64,000 nucleotides of DNA from an uncultured Eubacteriales bacterium (GTDB lineage Bacteria; Bacillota; Clostridia; Peptostreptococcales; Anaerovoracaceae): NCBI GenBank assembly GCA_902798745.1, contig CADBXM010000001.1:62001-126000 (forward strand). Direction: 5' to 3'. Shown in pieces: positions 25,601 through 35,303 of the stretch (within the stretch, counting starts at the first letter, position 1; each line of letters begins with the position of its first letter). The notes under the pieces were generated by a model, which saw only the letters and a list, made by a program, of their open reading frames with translations, ran no database searches and was not told where the DNA came from. The position numbers and the translations under genes are program-made.

Positions 25601-28600
25601 GCGGGTAAATATATCGCCAGAGCGACATTCAGCTATGACACAGCAAACTACGAAGAGCCTGCATGTCCTTCATGTCACTGGATCATCGAAAGATCACCGG
25701 TCGATATTTCCGCTGTCAGATGGGACTTTGACGAGGCCTTCGTATATGACGGCTTCGAGAAGACTGTGGCGGTCGAGAACATACCGGAAGGCACATCCGT
25801 AGTCTACTCCAACGCTTCGGCGACACGCGCGGGCACTTACGTGGCTGCTGCCGAGATCATTCCTGAAGACACAGACAACCTTTTGAAGTCGAGGATGGAA
25901 AACCTCACATGGAGGATCGAAAAGGGCGACTACGACATGAGCCATGTCAACTGGGATTATGACTGTGCATTCACTTATGACGGTAGCGAGAAAAGGGTTC
26001 TTCTCAAAGGACTTCCTGAGGGAGCACTTCCATCATACAGAGGCAATATCGCGACAGATGCCGGTACATACAGAGCGACTGTAAGCTTCAATGCAGCAGA
26101 TGGCCGCAACTTCAACACCCCTGACCCTGTAGAGCTCGAGTGGACAATAGATAAGGCTGATTTCGATATGTCGGGCGTCTACTGGGATTACGATAACGAG
26201 TTCACATATAACGGCAGGATGCATGAGGTGAAACTGAATGGCCTTCCTGAAGGACTCAGAGTGATGTACACGGACAACGCCGCTGCAGAAAGCGGAAAAT
26301 ACGAGGCGTCCGCGGAATTGCTGCCATATGACACGGAAAACTACAACGCTCCTGAGGTAGACGATTGCAGCTGGGAGATCGTGAAAGCCGATTACGACAT
26401 GTCCGCCGTAAAATGGGACTACACGAATGCGAAGATCTACAACGGAAGAGAACAGAGCGTGATGCTCGATCATCTGCCAAACGGCGTGTTCGCGGAATAC
26501 ACCGGAAACGAGGCGACAGATGCGGGCAACTATGTTGCTTCTGCTGTACTTTCCGTGGCTGATCCTGACAACTACAATCTTCCTAATGTGAGCGACTGCA
26601 GCTGGGAGATAGACAGGGCCGACTACGATATGTCGTCATGCACATGGGATTACAGACCGGGAACGTTCATTTACGATGGACGCAGAAAGAGCGTCAGCCT
26701 TACAGGGCTCCCTGAGAATGTGAGCGTGACATATAGCGGAGACTCCGCTGAGATGGCGGGTGACTACACCGCAACTGCAAACTTCACCACAAGTGACGAT
26801 AATTTCAACGCGCCTTCTCCTGCAGAGCTCGAATGGAGCATCGGCAAAGCCGACTATGACATGAGCAGCGCTTTCTGGGACTACAACGAAAGCTTCACCT
26901 ATGACGGCACGGTCAAGAAGGTTCAGCTGAACGGAATACCTTCGGGGGTATCCGTAAGTTATGAGTCGAACAGCGCCGTGGATGCGGGAGCATACACAGC
27001 AACAGCATACTTTGATATAGACACTAACGATTACAACGTTCCTGAGCCGATGAACTGCGATTGGACCATAGAGAAGGCGGATCCGGATATCCGCACTCTG
27101 AGATGGGATTACTCCCAGGCATTCGTCTATAACGGCACAGAACAATCTGTAAGTCTCGCGGGCATCCCTGAAACGCTCGAAGCAAACCTAAGCGGCAATA
27201 CTGCGGTTTCGGCCGGAGACTATATCGCTCACGCAGAGCTGATCCCGAATGATCCGGACAATTACAATGCTCCGTCTATCAGGGACTGCGAATGGAAGAT
27301 AGTGAAGGCCGACTACGATATGTCCAACGCAAGATGGGAAGGTGACACAGAGTCTGTCTATGACGGAACTCTCAAGTCCGTTGCCGTAGTCGGGCTGCCT
27401 GAAGGAGTAACACCTGTATACAGCGGAAATCAGGCGACAGACGCAGGCAGATATACCGCGTCGGCGGACTTCGAATATGATGGCGACAATTACCACAAGC
27501 CTGAGATCAGAGATTTCAGCTGGAGCATCGGCAAAGCGGTCTATGATATGTCAAGAGTACACTGGGCAGGAACTGAGGGCTTCGTCTATGACGGTGATGC
27601 CAAGTCTGTCTCGCTTGAGGGTCTCCCTGAGGGAGTAAGACCGGTCTATGATGGCAACTCGGCGACAGAGGTCGGAAGCTATGATGCTTCTGTCAGATTT
27701 GAATACGACGAGCGCAACTACTACGAACCTGAATTCGCAGGATGCTCGTTCGAGATAGAGCCTGCGGCAATAAAAATAGACGAGGACGCGGTGCAGTGGG
27801 ATTACAGCAAGCCTTTCGTCTATGACGGCAGCGAGAAGAGTATATCTATCGCGGAAAGAGTCCGCGAGCAGGGTCTTTTCGACAGACTGCGCGGCAAAGC
27901 AGCGGAGACAGAGCTCGCCGGTATCCCTGAGGGATTCGAAGTCGTCTATGAAGGAAACACAGCGACAGAAGCGGGCGTGTATTACGCAACTGCCAGGCTG
28001 ATCGATGCCGAGGGCAAAAACTACAGAGAACTTGAACTTCCTAAGTGCAAATGGGAAATACTGAAGGCTCCTATCGATGTGTCCGGAGCGAGCTGGGATT
28101 ACAGCGAACCGTTCACATTTGATGGCGAAGAGAAGACAGTCGAACTGACCGGACTTCCTGACACCGTTAAGGTGGAGTACAGCAGCAACCGCGCTCTCAA
28201 TGCGGGTGGTTATGAGGCAATGGCGACACTCGAGGCTGTCGACCCGGCCAATTATGAACAGCCTGCCCCTGTAAGCGGATGCTGGTGGCATATAGACAAG
28301 GCCATATACGATATGTCAGAAGTCCGCTGGGACTATGACGGAGATTTCGTATATGACGGTGAAGAGAAGTCCGTTGAACTTACAGGGCTTCCTGATGGAG
28401 TGACAGTCGACTACTACGTGGATAACAGAGCTATCGAAGCGGGTACATACGTAGCAGAGGCAAGACTCAGCTACAGGAACAGCGAGAATTACGAAGAGCC
28501 TGTCGTTCCTGAACTCAAGTGGAAGATCGCAAGAAAGAAGATCGACACTTCGGAAGTGAGATGGGATTACGATGACGAGACACGCTTCGTATATGATGAG

Positions 28601-28999
28601 AAGCCAAAGGAAGTCAAGCTCGCGGGCGTGCCTGAAGAGATAGAAGTGGTCTATACGGACAACAGAAAGATCAACGCGGGCACATATACCGCAAGAGCGA
28701 GGTTCATATACGACACTCACAATTTTGAGGCCGACGATATCAATGATCTCAGATGGAAGATAGCGAAAGCCGAATACGATACGTCACTCGTTCACTGGAA
28801 CTATGACGGACCATTCACATACGACGGCACTGAGAAGAGTATAGGCCTCGCGGGCGTGCCTGAATCCATCAATGTCAGATACAGAGACAACCGCGCGTCA
28901 TCTGCCGGCACATACACCGCAAAGGCGTATCTGACATACGATAACGACAATTACGAAGAGCCGGATATTGAAACGACTATAGATTGGGAGATTAGATGA
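22622..28999 (+). CDS. Giant repeat protein with BspA-like, InlB-like and 23 MBG/Ig-like repeats
   Basis: The 2125-residue protein starts with a DUF285/BspA-type segment (Phe-Asp-Thr-Ser-Asn-Val-Ser-Asp-Met-Ser-Ser-Met-Phe at about residue 82, with a second copy). It continues with one Listeria-Bacteroides (InlB B-type) repeat ending Asp-Leu-Tyr-Ala-Val-Trp near 243, then 23 repeats of about 77 residues to the end. These are surface or adhesin modules. Yet no signal peptide, lipobox, LPXTG motif or C-terminal anchor is visible. An in-frame TGA at 22586 rules out a hidden upstream signal sequence in this frame. Start choice between 22613 and 22622 is uncertain. A TATAAT at 22491-22496 may be its promoter. 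Its stop overlaps the next start by four bases. Confidence 0.88.
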   Translation: MDNGFVKVDRWGECLWGIDENGNLLIDGGKAASVSETGVPWKDFASELVTVIASRKVTFPDGASLAGLFKGCKQLQRGDLSGFDTSNVSDMSSMFEGCVRLTDLDLSSFDTYACSDMSNMFHQCASLTDMLIGDSFSTDGDGSTDCGKLAVKEYGKYKKAKPFSVDGFRVTYHSNYPDGNDAPAEERRTIPNYRYVLEEQLFDEPDEYSAFIGWCGTPEGKGEVYEGGCEIETVDEDTDLYAVWGRVPEIGEIAGPISFTYGSPIPFELPEITSVNDPHVSGYLEVSETGEEGSWEAIEHTAILPVSYDGYLLRLHASNSIGDAVSNEVRINIQKANIDSSSVRWAEDENMIYDGSVKHVWLEGLPEGIEPVYSGNEATEAGTYTASFDFEFDRDNFNEPLIVREHEWTIRKAPLDLSNVRWDYDGPFEYDGNNHGVGLKGLPEGVTAEYEDNTHNAAGEYTATVTLHYDEENFEKPREIAPCVWKIKSAVIDPADLEWSGYDDYVYDGSAKSVYVTNLPDDAEYEYEGAEEIPAGKYLARLSLYGNYALAGPAEYEWEIEKASYDMGDVAWSEEQSFTYDGDIHGVQLSGIPYGIDVKYSGNESRYAGEYTARATFDNLDTHNFHTPEDMTLDWRIGRKEADMSGVRWNYDGAFTYDGEMKRVELEGLPEGIYVEYENASAYDAGVYNAHAVLKYDRDNMTVNAPSDCQWKINKKRIDISDVRWDYTDAFVYNGREQGVYLLNVPEGVEVEYEGNVKVAAGKYAASATMVPNDSVNYEVPEISGLTWSIDKADISLPELRWTDCSGFVYDGTEMTVGIESDLGDDIDVEYTGNTAKTAGRYYAKAIFSAVDDNNYKAPASEGYSWDIAKASKDMTGVYWDYKGEFVYDGSIRTVGLVNLPEGVSVEYENASASEAGEYTAVARFSVTDADNFENDIPEMSLDWRIAKATFDMSGVRWQEPKEFTYDGEEKEVRLTGLPDGLSPEYEDNSATNAGKYIARATFSYDTANYEEPACPSCHWIIERSPVDISAVRWDFDEAFVYDGFEKTVAVENIPEGTSVVYSNASATRAGTYVAAAEIIPEDTDNLLKSRMENLTWRIEKGDYDMSHVNWDYDCAFTYDGSEKRVLLKGLPEGALPSYRGNIATDAGTYRATVSFNAADGRNFNTPDPVELEWTIDKADFDMSGVYWDYDNEFTYNGRMHEVKLNGLPEGLRVMYTDNAAAESGKYEASAELLPYDTENYNAPEVDDCSWEIVKADYDMSAVKWDYTNAKIYNGREQSVMLDHLPNGVFAEYTGNEATDAGNYVASAVLSVADPDNYNLPNVSDCSWEIDRADYDMSSCTWDYRPGTFIYDGRRKSVSLTGLPENVSVTYSGDSAEMAGDYTATANFTTSDDNFNAPSPAELEWSIGKADYDMSSAFWDYNESFTYDGTVKKVQLNGIPSGVSVSYESNSAVDAGAYTATAYFDIDTNDYNVPEPMNCDWTIEKADPDIRTLRWDYSQAFVYNGTEQSVSLAGIPETLEANLSGNTAVSAGDYIAHAELIPNDPDNYNAPSIRDCEWKIVKADYDMSNARWEGDTESVYDGTLKSVAVVGLPEGVTPVYSGNQATDAGRYTASADFEYDGDNYHKPEIRDFSWSIGKAVYDMSRVHWAGTEGFVYDGDAKSVSLEGLPEGVRPVYDGNSATEVGSYDASVRFEYDERNYYEPEFAGCSFEIEPAAIKIDEDAVQWDYSKPFVYDGSEKSISIAERVREQGLFDRLRGKAAETELAGIPEGFEVVYEGNTATEAGVYYATARLIDAEGKNYRELELPKCKWEILKAPIDVSGASWDYSEPFTFDGEEKTVELTGLPDTVKVEYSSNRALNAGGYEAMATLEAVDPANYEQPAPVSGCWWHIDKAIYDMSEVRWDYDGDFVYDGEEKSVELTGLPDGVTVDYYVDNRAIEAGTYVAEARLSYRNSENYEEPVVPELKWKIARKKIDTSEVRWDYDDETRFVYDEKPKEVKLAGVPEEIEVVYTDNRKINAGTYTARARFIYDTHNFEADDINDLRWKIAKAEYDTSLVHWNYDGPFTYDGTEKSIGLAGVPESINVRYRDNRASSAGTYTAKAYLTYDNDNYEEPDIETTIDWEIR
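23624..28996 (+). repeat. 23 tandem protein repeats of about 77 residues
   Basis: Each unit begins with a pattern like Lys-Ala-x-Tyr-Asp-Met-Ser-x-Val-x-Trp-Asp-Tyr, then Phe-x-Tyr-Asp-Gly, then Leu-x-Gly-Leu-Pro-Glu-Gly-Val, a Tyr-x-x-Asn segment, Ala-Gly-x-Tyr-x-Ala, and a closing Trp-x-Ile. The 19th unit carries an insertion of about 18 residues. Copies differ considerably, so this is old or diversified repetition rather than recent slippage. Confidence 0.9.
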
Positions 29000-30261
29000 A
29001 CGGATATCTAATTGCAATAATTATTTTGACGCTCTGTTCCACGTTTTTTTCGGCGACAGAAACGGCATTCAGTTCGGCAAGCAGGATCAAACTGAAGAAC
29101 ATGGCTGCTGACGACAATAAGCGAGCTGCGCAGGCCCTTAAGCTGACCGAAGATTTCGACCGCCTCATCACCGCGGTTCTGGTCGGGAACACGATATCCA
29201 ATATCGTGATGACATCGGTCGCGACCGTGTACGGAATCGTGACATGGGGAGCGAGGATAGGCCCTACGATCGCTACGGTGATCGTTACACTGCTCATACT
29301 CACGCTCGGCGAGATCTCACCGAAGATCATCGCTAGAGAGTATTCAGAAGAAGTGGCGCTGTTTCTCACGCCTATGGTAAGGGCTCTCATATTCATATTG
29401 ACGCCACTCACCATCGTATTTGAAGGGCTCAAAATGCTTCTCAAGAAGGCATTCGGCAGAAAAAATGAGCCGGAATTCAGTGAGGACGAACTCCTGACTA
29501 TAGTGGAAGAAGCTGAGGCAGGCGGAGCCATAGGTGAAGAACAGAGTGAGCTCATCGCAAACGCGATCGAGTTCAACGACGTTGAAGCCATTGACATACT
29601 CACACCGCGAGTGGATATAGTCGCGGTAGAGAGAGGCACCCCTGTGGCAGAGATAAAGAAGGTCTTCAAAGAGTCGGGGCTTTCAAGGCTGCCGGTCTAT
29701 GAGGATGACCTTGATAACATCATCGGCGTCATCAACCAGAAGGATCTTTACAACAACAATGTGAAGAACATCAAGGAGACCGAAGCTATCATAAAGCCTG
29801 TCGCCTATGTGGCGGAGACGCTGAAAGCCGCGGTGCTTCTAAAGAAGATGCAGGCGAAGCGTACGCATATCGCCATAGTGGTAGATGAATACGGCGGGAC
29901 AACGGGACTGGTCACGCTCGAGGACATAATAGAAGAGATAGTCGGAGACATTTACGACGAGCACGACACCGTGCAGTCAAAGGATGTACGTCCGTCGGGA
30001 AAGGACACATACCTTGTTGCCGGTGGGGCGAATCTCGAGGATTTCTTCGATATGTTCGATGAGGAGATCGAATGCGACGCTACTACGGTCAACGGCTGGG
30101 TCATGATAGAACTCGACCGTCTGCCAAAGGTGGGTGACAGCTTCGACTACGAATCAAAACACAAAGTGTTCCATGCCAGAGTAACAAAGGCCGATTCAAG
30201 ACGCGCGCTGATGACACGCATACGCGTTGAAGATAAAAAAGAAGAAGACGAAAGGATGTAG
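28996..30261 (+). CDS. CNNM/CorC-type membrane protein with CBS pair
   Basis: The 421-residue protein has an N-terminal CNNM-type membrane domain (Thr-Phe-Phe-Ser-Ala-Thr-Glu-Thr-Ala-Phe, then Leu-Val-Gly-Asn-Thr-Ile-Ser-Asn-Ile and Leu-Gly-Glu-Ile-Ser-Pro-Lys). A CBS pair follows (about 205-325, with Val-Asp-Glu-Tyr-Gly-Gly-Thr-Thr-Gly-Leu-Val-Thr) and a C-terminal CorC/HlyC domain. Relatives export or sense magnesium or cobalt ions. Its ATG overlaps the stop of the giant repeat gene by four bases, an odd coupling for such different proteins. Confidence 0.93.
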   Translation: MNGYLIAIIILTLCSTFFSATETAFSSASRIKLKNMAADDNKRAAQALKLTEDFDRLITAVLVGNTISNIVMTSVATVYGIVTWGARIGPTIATVIVTLLILTLGEISPKIIAREYSEEVALFLTPMVRALIFILTPLTIVFEGLKMLLKKAFGRKNEPEFSEDELLTIVEEAEAGGAIGEEQSELIANAIEFNDVEAIDILTPRVDIVAVERGTPVAEIKKVFKESGLSRLPVYEDDLDNIIGVINQKDLYNNNVKNIKETEAIIKPVAYVAETLKAAVLLKKMQAKRTHIAIVVDEYGGTTGLVTLEDIIEEIVGDIYDEHDTVQSKDVRPSGKDTYLVAGGANLEDFFDMFDEEIECDATTVNGWVMIELDRLPKVGDSFDYESKHKVFHARVTKADSRRALMTRIRVEDKKEEDERM

Positions 30262-30266
30262 CATAA

Positions 30267-33041
30267 ATGGGTTTGATGGAAAAGATCTTCGGAGATCTTA
30301 ACGCTAAGGAAGTAAGAAAAGTTGAGAAGACAGTAGACCTTATCGAGTCGTATGACGAGGCGATGCAGGCACTGTCAGATGACGAGCTGAGAGCCAAGAC
30401 TCAGGAGTTCAAGGACAGGCTCGCGGAGGGTGAGACGCTCGACGACATACTGCCGGAGGCATTCGCGGTATGCCGAGAAGGAGCGGTCAGATCTCTCGGT
30501 ATGAAGCATTTCAGAGTCCAGCTCATCGGCGGAGTGGTGCTCCATCAGGGGCGCATCTCCGAGATGAAGACAGGTGAAGGTAAAACACTTGTAGCGACGC
30601 TCCCGGCCTACCTCAACGCGCTTGAGGGCAGAGGCGTACACGTAGTCACAGTCAACGACTACCTGGCAAAGCGTGACGCGGAATGGATGGGCAAGCTGTA
30701 CAGCTTCCTCGGCCTCAAGGTAGGCTGCGTCATACACGCTGTCGAAGGCCCGGCCCGCCATGAACAGTACATGGCCGACATCACATACGGAACAAATAAC
30801 GAATTCGGTTTCGACTACCTCCGTGACAACATGGTCACTTACAAAGAGGAGCTCACTCAGAGAGAGCTCAACTACGCGATCGTCGACGAGGTCGACTCCA
30901 TCCTCATCGATGAGGCGAGGACACCGCTCATCATCTCGGGCAGAGGCGTTGATTCCAGTTCGATGTACCGCAACGCCAACTCCTTCGTAAAGACTCTGAC
31001 AGAGGAAACAGATTATAAAGTCGACGAGAAGGACAATCAGATCTCGCTTACTGACGAAGGCGTCAAAGTCTGCGAGGACTATTTCAAGATCGACAACTTC
31101 TCCGATCCTGACAACATGGAGCTCAACCACTACGTGCAGCAGGCTCTCCGCGCCAACTACCTTATGAAGAGAGACGTTGACTACATCGTCAAGGACGGGG
31201 AGATCCTGATCGTAGATGAGTTCACCGGTCGTCTGATGTACGGGCGCCGTTTCAGTAACGGTCTCCATCAGGCTATCGAGGCCAAGGAAGGTGTTAAGGT
31301 AAGATCCGAGTCCAAGACACTCGCGACCATAACTCTCCAGAACTATTTCAGGATGTACAACAAGCTCGCGGGAATGACCGGTACCGCCAAAACAGAGGAG
31401 GACGAGTTCCGCGACATATACAATATGGACGTAGTCGTGATACCGACAAACAAGCCGGTAGTCAGAAACGATATGGACGACTCGGTATACGGACATCAGA
31501 GGTCGAAGTATAAGGCGATAGTCAACAGAGTAGTGGAAGCTCATCAGACCGGGCAACCTGTGCTGGTGGGTACCATCTCGATCGAGATATCCGAGCTCAT
31601 ATCCGACATGCTCAAGAAACGCGGCGTAAAGCATAATGTGCTGAACGCCAAGCACCACGAGCAGGAAGCTGAGATAGTAGCTGAGGCCGGACGCCTGGGT
31701 GCTGTTACCATAGCGACCAACATGGCCGGCCGTGGTACGGATATCATACTAGGCGGTAACCCAGAGTTCGAGGCGCGCAAGCAGATGAGAAAGGAAGGCT
31801 ATACGCCTGAGCAGATATCGTTCGCGACAGGCTTCGAGAAATCGGATGATCCTGAGATGAACGAGGCCAGGAAACACTTCAACGAGCTCCACAATCAGAT
31901 AAAGGCTGAGAGAGCCCCTGAACAGGAGAAGGTGAGGGAGCTTGGCGGACTTTGCATCGTAGGTACAGAGCGCCACGAATCCAGACGTATCGACAACCAG
32001 CTGAGAGGACGTTCCGGTCGTCAGGGAGACCCGGGAACGACACAGTTCTTCATCTCGCTTGAAGACGATCTTATGAGACTCTTCGGCGGCGAGAGGATGC
32101 AGGGAGTGCTCCAGAGAGTAGGCATGGATGAGGATGATCCGCTCGAAGCGGGAATGCTCTCACGCTCTATCGAAAGTGCCCAGAAGAAGGTTGAAGGCAA
32201 GAACTTCAGCATCCGTAAATACGTGCTCCAGTACGACAACGTCATGAACAAGCAGCGTGAGATCATCTACGATCAGAGACGCATGGTGCTCAACGGAGAA
32301 GACGTATCCGGATATATCAAGAACATGGCATACGAACTCATCGACGGCACTGTAGATCCTGTAGTGATGGAGTCAAAGTACTCAGAGGAATGGGATCTCC
32401 AGAGGATAGTCGACGGGCTGAATCAGATTACACCGCTCTTCGGTGAGAGATTCAAATACGATGAAGAGTATCTTGCGGGTCTGGATGAAGAGACTCTGAA
32501 GGAAGACATCAAAGCTATTTTTGATCAGCTCTACGACGAAAAGGAAGCCGAGATCGGGACCGAGCAGATGAGAGAAGTCGAGCGCATGATCCTCCTGAGG
32601 GTCGTGGACAACCGTTGGATGGATCACATCGATGCCATGGATCAGCTCAAGGAAGGTATAGGCCTCAGAGGCATCGGTCAGCAGGACCCTGCTGTAGCTT
32701 ACGCTCAGGAAGGCTTCGCGATGTTCGACGAGATGGTCGCTGACATCAGAGAAGAGACCGTCAAGTTCTGCTACAATGTGACTGTGACCACCAGGACCGA
32801 GAGACGCAACGTGGTAAGCGGCAGGGTCTCGGCGGCAAAGGAGGAGTACAGGGATGAAGAGGCTGCTCAGCAAAGCGCCGCTCAGAGAAGAGGAGGCAAT
32901 ATGCCTTCGGCGGCTCCAAAGGCTGAGAAGACCGGAAAGCAGGAGACTGTGCGCCGCGATATGCCTAAGGTGGGGCGCAACGATCCTTGCCCATGTGGAA
33001 GCGGCAAGAAGTATAAAAACTGCTGCGGCAGGAACGCGTAA
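30267..33041 (+). CDS. secA: Protein translocase ATPase SecA
   Basis: The 924-residue protein has Walker A Met-Lys-Thr-Gly-Glu-Gly-Lys-Thr near residue 103, the DEAD-type Val-Asp-Glu-Val-Asp-Ser, and the second motor domain with Thr-Asn-Met-Ala-Gly-Arg-Gly-Thr-Asp and [10 protein letters not shown]. It ends in the zinc-binding tail [13 protein letters not shown]. It drives Sec-dependent export. It lies five bases after the CorC-type gene. Confidence 0.99.
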   Translation: MGLMEKIFGDLNAKEVRKVEKTVDLIESYDEAMQALSDDELRAKTQEFKDRLAEGETLDDILPEAFAVCREGAVRSLGMKHFRVQLIGGVVLHQGRISEMKTGEGKTLVATLPAYLNALEGRGVHVVTVNDYLAKRDAEWMGKLYSFLGLKVGCVIHAVEGPARHEQYMADITYGTNNEFGFDYLRDNMVTYKEELTQRELNYAIVDEVDSILIDEARTPLIISGRGVDSSSMYRNANSFVKTLTEETDYKVDEKDNQISLTDEGVKVCEDYFKIDNFSDPDNMELNHYVQQALRANYLMKRDVDYIVKDGEILIVDEFTGRLMYGRRFSNGLHQAIEAKEGVKVRSESKTLATITLQNYFRMYNKLAGMTGTAKTEEDEFRDIYNMDVVVIPTNKPVVRNDMDDSVYGHQRSKYKAIVNRVVEAHQTGQPVLVGTISIEISELISDMLKKRGVKHNVLNAKHHEQEAEIVAEAGRLGAVTIATNMAGRGTDIILGGNPEFEARKQMRKEGYTPEQISFATGFEKSDDPEMNEARKHFNELHNQIKAERAPEQEKVRELGGLCIVGTERHESRRIDNQLRGRSGRQGDPGTTQFFISLEDDLMRLFGGERMQGVLQRVGMDEDDPLEAGMLSRSIESAQKKVEGKNFSIRKYVLQYDNVMNKQREIIYDQRRMVLNGEDVSGYIKNMAYELIDGTVDPVVMESKYSEEWDLQRIVDGLNQITPLFGERFKYDEEYLAGLDEETLKEDIKAIFDQLYDEKEAEIGTEQMREVERMILLRVVDNRWMDHIDAMDQLKEGIGLRGIGQQDPAVAYAQEGFAMFDEMVADIREETVKFCYNVTVTTRTERRNVVSGRVSAAKEEYRDEEAAQQSAAQRRGGNMPSAAPKAEKTGKQETVRRDMPKVGRNDPCPCGSGKKYKNCCGRNA

Positions 33042-33072
33042 AGATTATAGAACAATATAAGTAAAGGAGTGG

Positions 33073-33360
33073 ATGGCTATGGTTGCAATCATCATTATCA
33101 TCGTAGTATTGCTGGCGGCATTCGTGCTGTTTGCGTACAATTCGCTTACAAAGGACAAGAACCGCATCGAGCTGGCTGAGGTCGAACTCAAAAAGTATGA
33201 GGAGACAGGCACGGCTGAGGACATCGACAACGCGAAGAAGTATTACAACGCGGTGCTCAGAGACTACAACACAAAGGTCGAGAGCTTCCCGTTCAGCTTA
33301 GTCGCAGAGATGTTCAACTTCCCAAAGATGCACACTGACAACTTTGACGAAGGACTTTAA
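33073..33360 (+). CDS. Miniature LemA-like membrane protein
   Basis: The 95-residue protein has one N-terminal membrane helix, then Tyr-Asn-Ser-Leu-Thr-Lys-Asp-Lys-Asn-Arg and finally Ala-Lys-Lys-Tyr-Tyr-Asn-Ala-Val-Leu-Arg-Asp-Tyr-Asn-Thr-Lys-Val-Glu-Ser-Phe-Pro. These match the first and last parts of LemA, which is usually about 180-190 residues, so the middle of the four-helix bundle appears missing. No frameshift is evident. AAAGGAG at 33063-33069 fits the ATG at 33079 better than the one at 33073. LemA proteins commonly sit beside DUF2207 or TPM proteins, as here. Confidence 0.8.
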   Translation: MAMVAIIIIIVVLLAAFVLFAYNSLTKDKNRIELAEVELKKYEETGTAEDIDNAKKYYNAVLRDYNTKVESFPFSLVAEMFNFPKMHTDNFDEGL

Positions 33361-33370
33361 GGGGCGTTTT

Positions 33371-35281
33371 ATGAAAACCAAATTATTCAAAAGAATACTC
33401 TCGGTATTCGCTATCGCCGCGGTCGTGGTGATGGCGACTCCGCTCGGGATCAGCGATGCTTCGGCCGATGATAACACGATGTACACGCTCAACTACGACG
33501 TGACAGTCGACGTATCCGAAGACAACTCCTATGATTTTCATGAGTATATCAACATGTACTATGTGACCGCTCACCATGGTATCTACAGATATATACCGAC
33601 AAACGGTTCGAAAATAAGCAGGATCAAAGTACCGGGCTACGAATACGAGACTTACAACGAATCGGGCAACAAAGTCATCAAGATCGGAAGCGGCAGCTAT
33701 ACACTCGTCGGGGAGAACCCATATGACATCACGTACAATATCGCGATGTATGATGATGAGAATTCAGATATGGATATGATGCTCGTCAACCTAATCCCGA
33801 CAGGCTGGACGACCGGCATTGCAGAAAGCAAATGTGTGATCAACCTTCCTAAAAAGGCGGATCTCAGCAAAGCCAAAGTTTTTTCCGGCACTTACGGAAC
33901 AGAATCTAACGAGCTGAATGCCGATCTGAAGACCGGCGATGACGGCAAGACTATAACAGTGACTGCTTCAGACATTCCTGCCAACGCAGGCATAACAGTT
34001 ACGCTTGAGCTTCCACAGGGCTACTGGCAGGGTGCTCCTGAGTTCGGCACGCTCAGCACGAGGAACATACTGCTCTTCCTGCTTGGTCCTATCGGCGCCG
34101 TGATCATCTGGTTCCTGTACGGAAGAGACAGACACCTGGTGAAGACTCTCGAATTCTATCCTCCGGATGATCTGACGCCCGGAGAGGTAGGCTATCTCGT
34201 GGACGGCAAAGTCGACAAGCATGACATCATCTCGACCATAGTTTATCTTGCTGACAAGGGATATATGACGATCGAGGAGATCGACAGGAAGAAATTCAAA
34301 TTCAAGGCAGTCAAATCCCCGGACAGCGAGCCGGCGTATATCCAGAGCATCTATAACGGTATTTTCACGAGCAAAAGGGACGAGACATACAGCGACAAAC
34401 TGGGTGAGAGATTCGGACGGAAATATCAGAAATCCATCGAACAGCTGAGAAATATGTTCCGCGGTACGAACGCGATCAGAAGAGAAGACTCCGTTATGGC
34501 CAGGGCGATCTGCGCGGTCGCGGCTATAATGCCGGCATTCGCCTACAGCTCATGGGCTTCATACTACGGCGACGATATGGGAGGAATTACCGGCATAATC
34601 TGGGCGGGTGGCCACATTCTTGTTTCAACGGCTCTGCTCTGTTCGGTATACGACCATGTACGCTCACAGTCCAGGGTGAAGGCCGTATTCAAGTGCCTGG
34701 GAGCGATCTGGTTCTACTTCATGGGAATAGGGCTCCTCACTCTTGGGTCGGACGCGCTTTCAGTGCTTGATGGGCCTAAGAGGATCGCGATCATAGTGAT
34801 GCTCCATCTCGGTACACTTATCGGCATGTTCTTCAGCGTCGTGGCTATCGCCAAGACGGATAAATACACAGACCTGCTCGGACGCGTGCTCGGCTTCAGA
34901 GACTTCATCAAGACTGCTGAACTCGACAAGCTGAACGAACTGGTGGAGGAAGACCCTCAGTATTTCTACCACATCATGCCTTACGCTTATGTGTTCGGTC
35001 TTTCCAACAAGTGGATCAAAAACTTTGAAAATCTGCCGACGCAGGCTCCACCTACATGGTATCGCGGAAGCCGCGGCATGACCGGTTTCGACTATTACAT
35101 GATGGGGCGCATGATGGGCGACTGCTCGTCAAGTGTCAGCAATCACATTGTTATTCCTTCATCGTCCGGCGGCGGCGGTGGCTTCTCCGGCGGCGGCGGT
35201 GGCTGGAGCGGCGGAGGCGGCTTCAGTGGCGGTGGCTTCTCCGGCGGCGGTATCGGCGGCGGCGGAGGCGGCGGCTGGTAG
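33371..35281 (+). CDS. DUF2207-family membrane protein with Gly-rich C terminus
   Basis: The 636-residue protein has an N-terminal signal peptide (cleavage likely after the Ala-rich stretch near residue 30). An extracytoplasmic beta-rich DUF2207 domain runs to about 225, followed by a membrane helix near 233-253, a cytoplasmic region, three to four helices near 380-500, and a tail made largely of Gly with Phe, Trp and Ser. This is the standard layout of the family found next to LemA. Function is unknown; a role in envelope stress or secretion is often supposed. The ATG at 33371 follows AAGGGG. Confidence 0.87.
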   Translation: MKTKLFKRILSVFAIAAVVVMATPLGISDASADDNTMYTLNYDVTVDVSEDNSYDFHEYINMYYVTAHHGIYRYIPTNGSKISRIKVPGYEYETYNESGNKVIKIGSGSYTLVGENPYDITYNIAMYDDENSDMDMMLVNLIPTGWTTGIAESKCVINLPKKADLSKAKVFSGTYGTESNELNADLKTGDDGKTITVTASDIPANAGITVTLELPQGYWQGAPEFGTLSTRNILLFLLGPIGAVIIWFLYGRDRHLVKTLEFYPPDDLTPGEVGYLVDGKVDKHDIISTIVYLADKGYMTIEEIDRKKFKFKAVKSPDSEPAYIQSIYNGIFTSKRDETYSDKLGERFGRKYQKSIEQLRNMFRGTNAIRREDSVMARAICAVAAIMPAFAYSSWASYYGDDMGGITGIIWAGGHILVSTALLCSVYDHVRSQSRVKAVFKCLGAIWFYFMGIGLLTLGSDALSVLDGPKRIAIIVMLHLGTLIGMFFSVVAIAKTDKYTDLLGRVLGFRDFIKTAELDKLNELVEEDPQYFYHIMPYAYVFGLSNKWIKNFENLPTQAPPTWYRGSRGMTGFDYYMMGRMMGDCSSSVSNHIVIPSSSGGGGGFSGGGGGWSGGGGFSGGGFSGGGIGGGGGGGW

Positions 35282-35303
35282 ACGCTCGATGTATTCCGCC
35301 TGA

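Noticed and set aside
22940-28720. Long antisense frames opposite the giant repeat gene
   Set aside because: They mirror the repeated codon pattern of the sense gene, lack ribosome-binding sites and have unlikely protein composition.
23624-28996. CRISPR-like or recent tandem DNA repeats
   Set aside because: The periodicity is about 231 bases, in frame, with strongly diverged copies that keep protein motifs; it is a protein repeat array.
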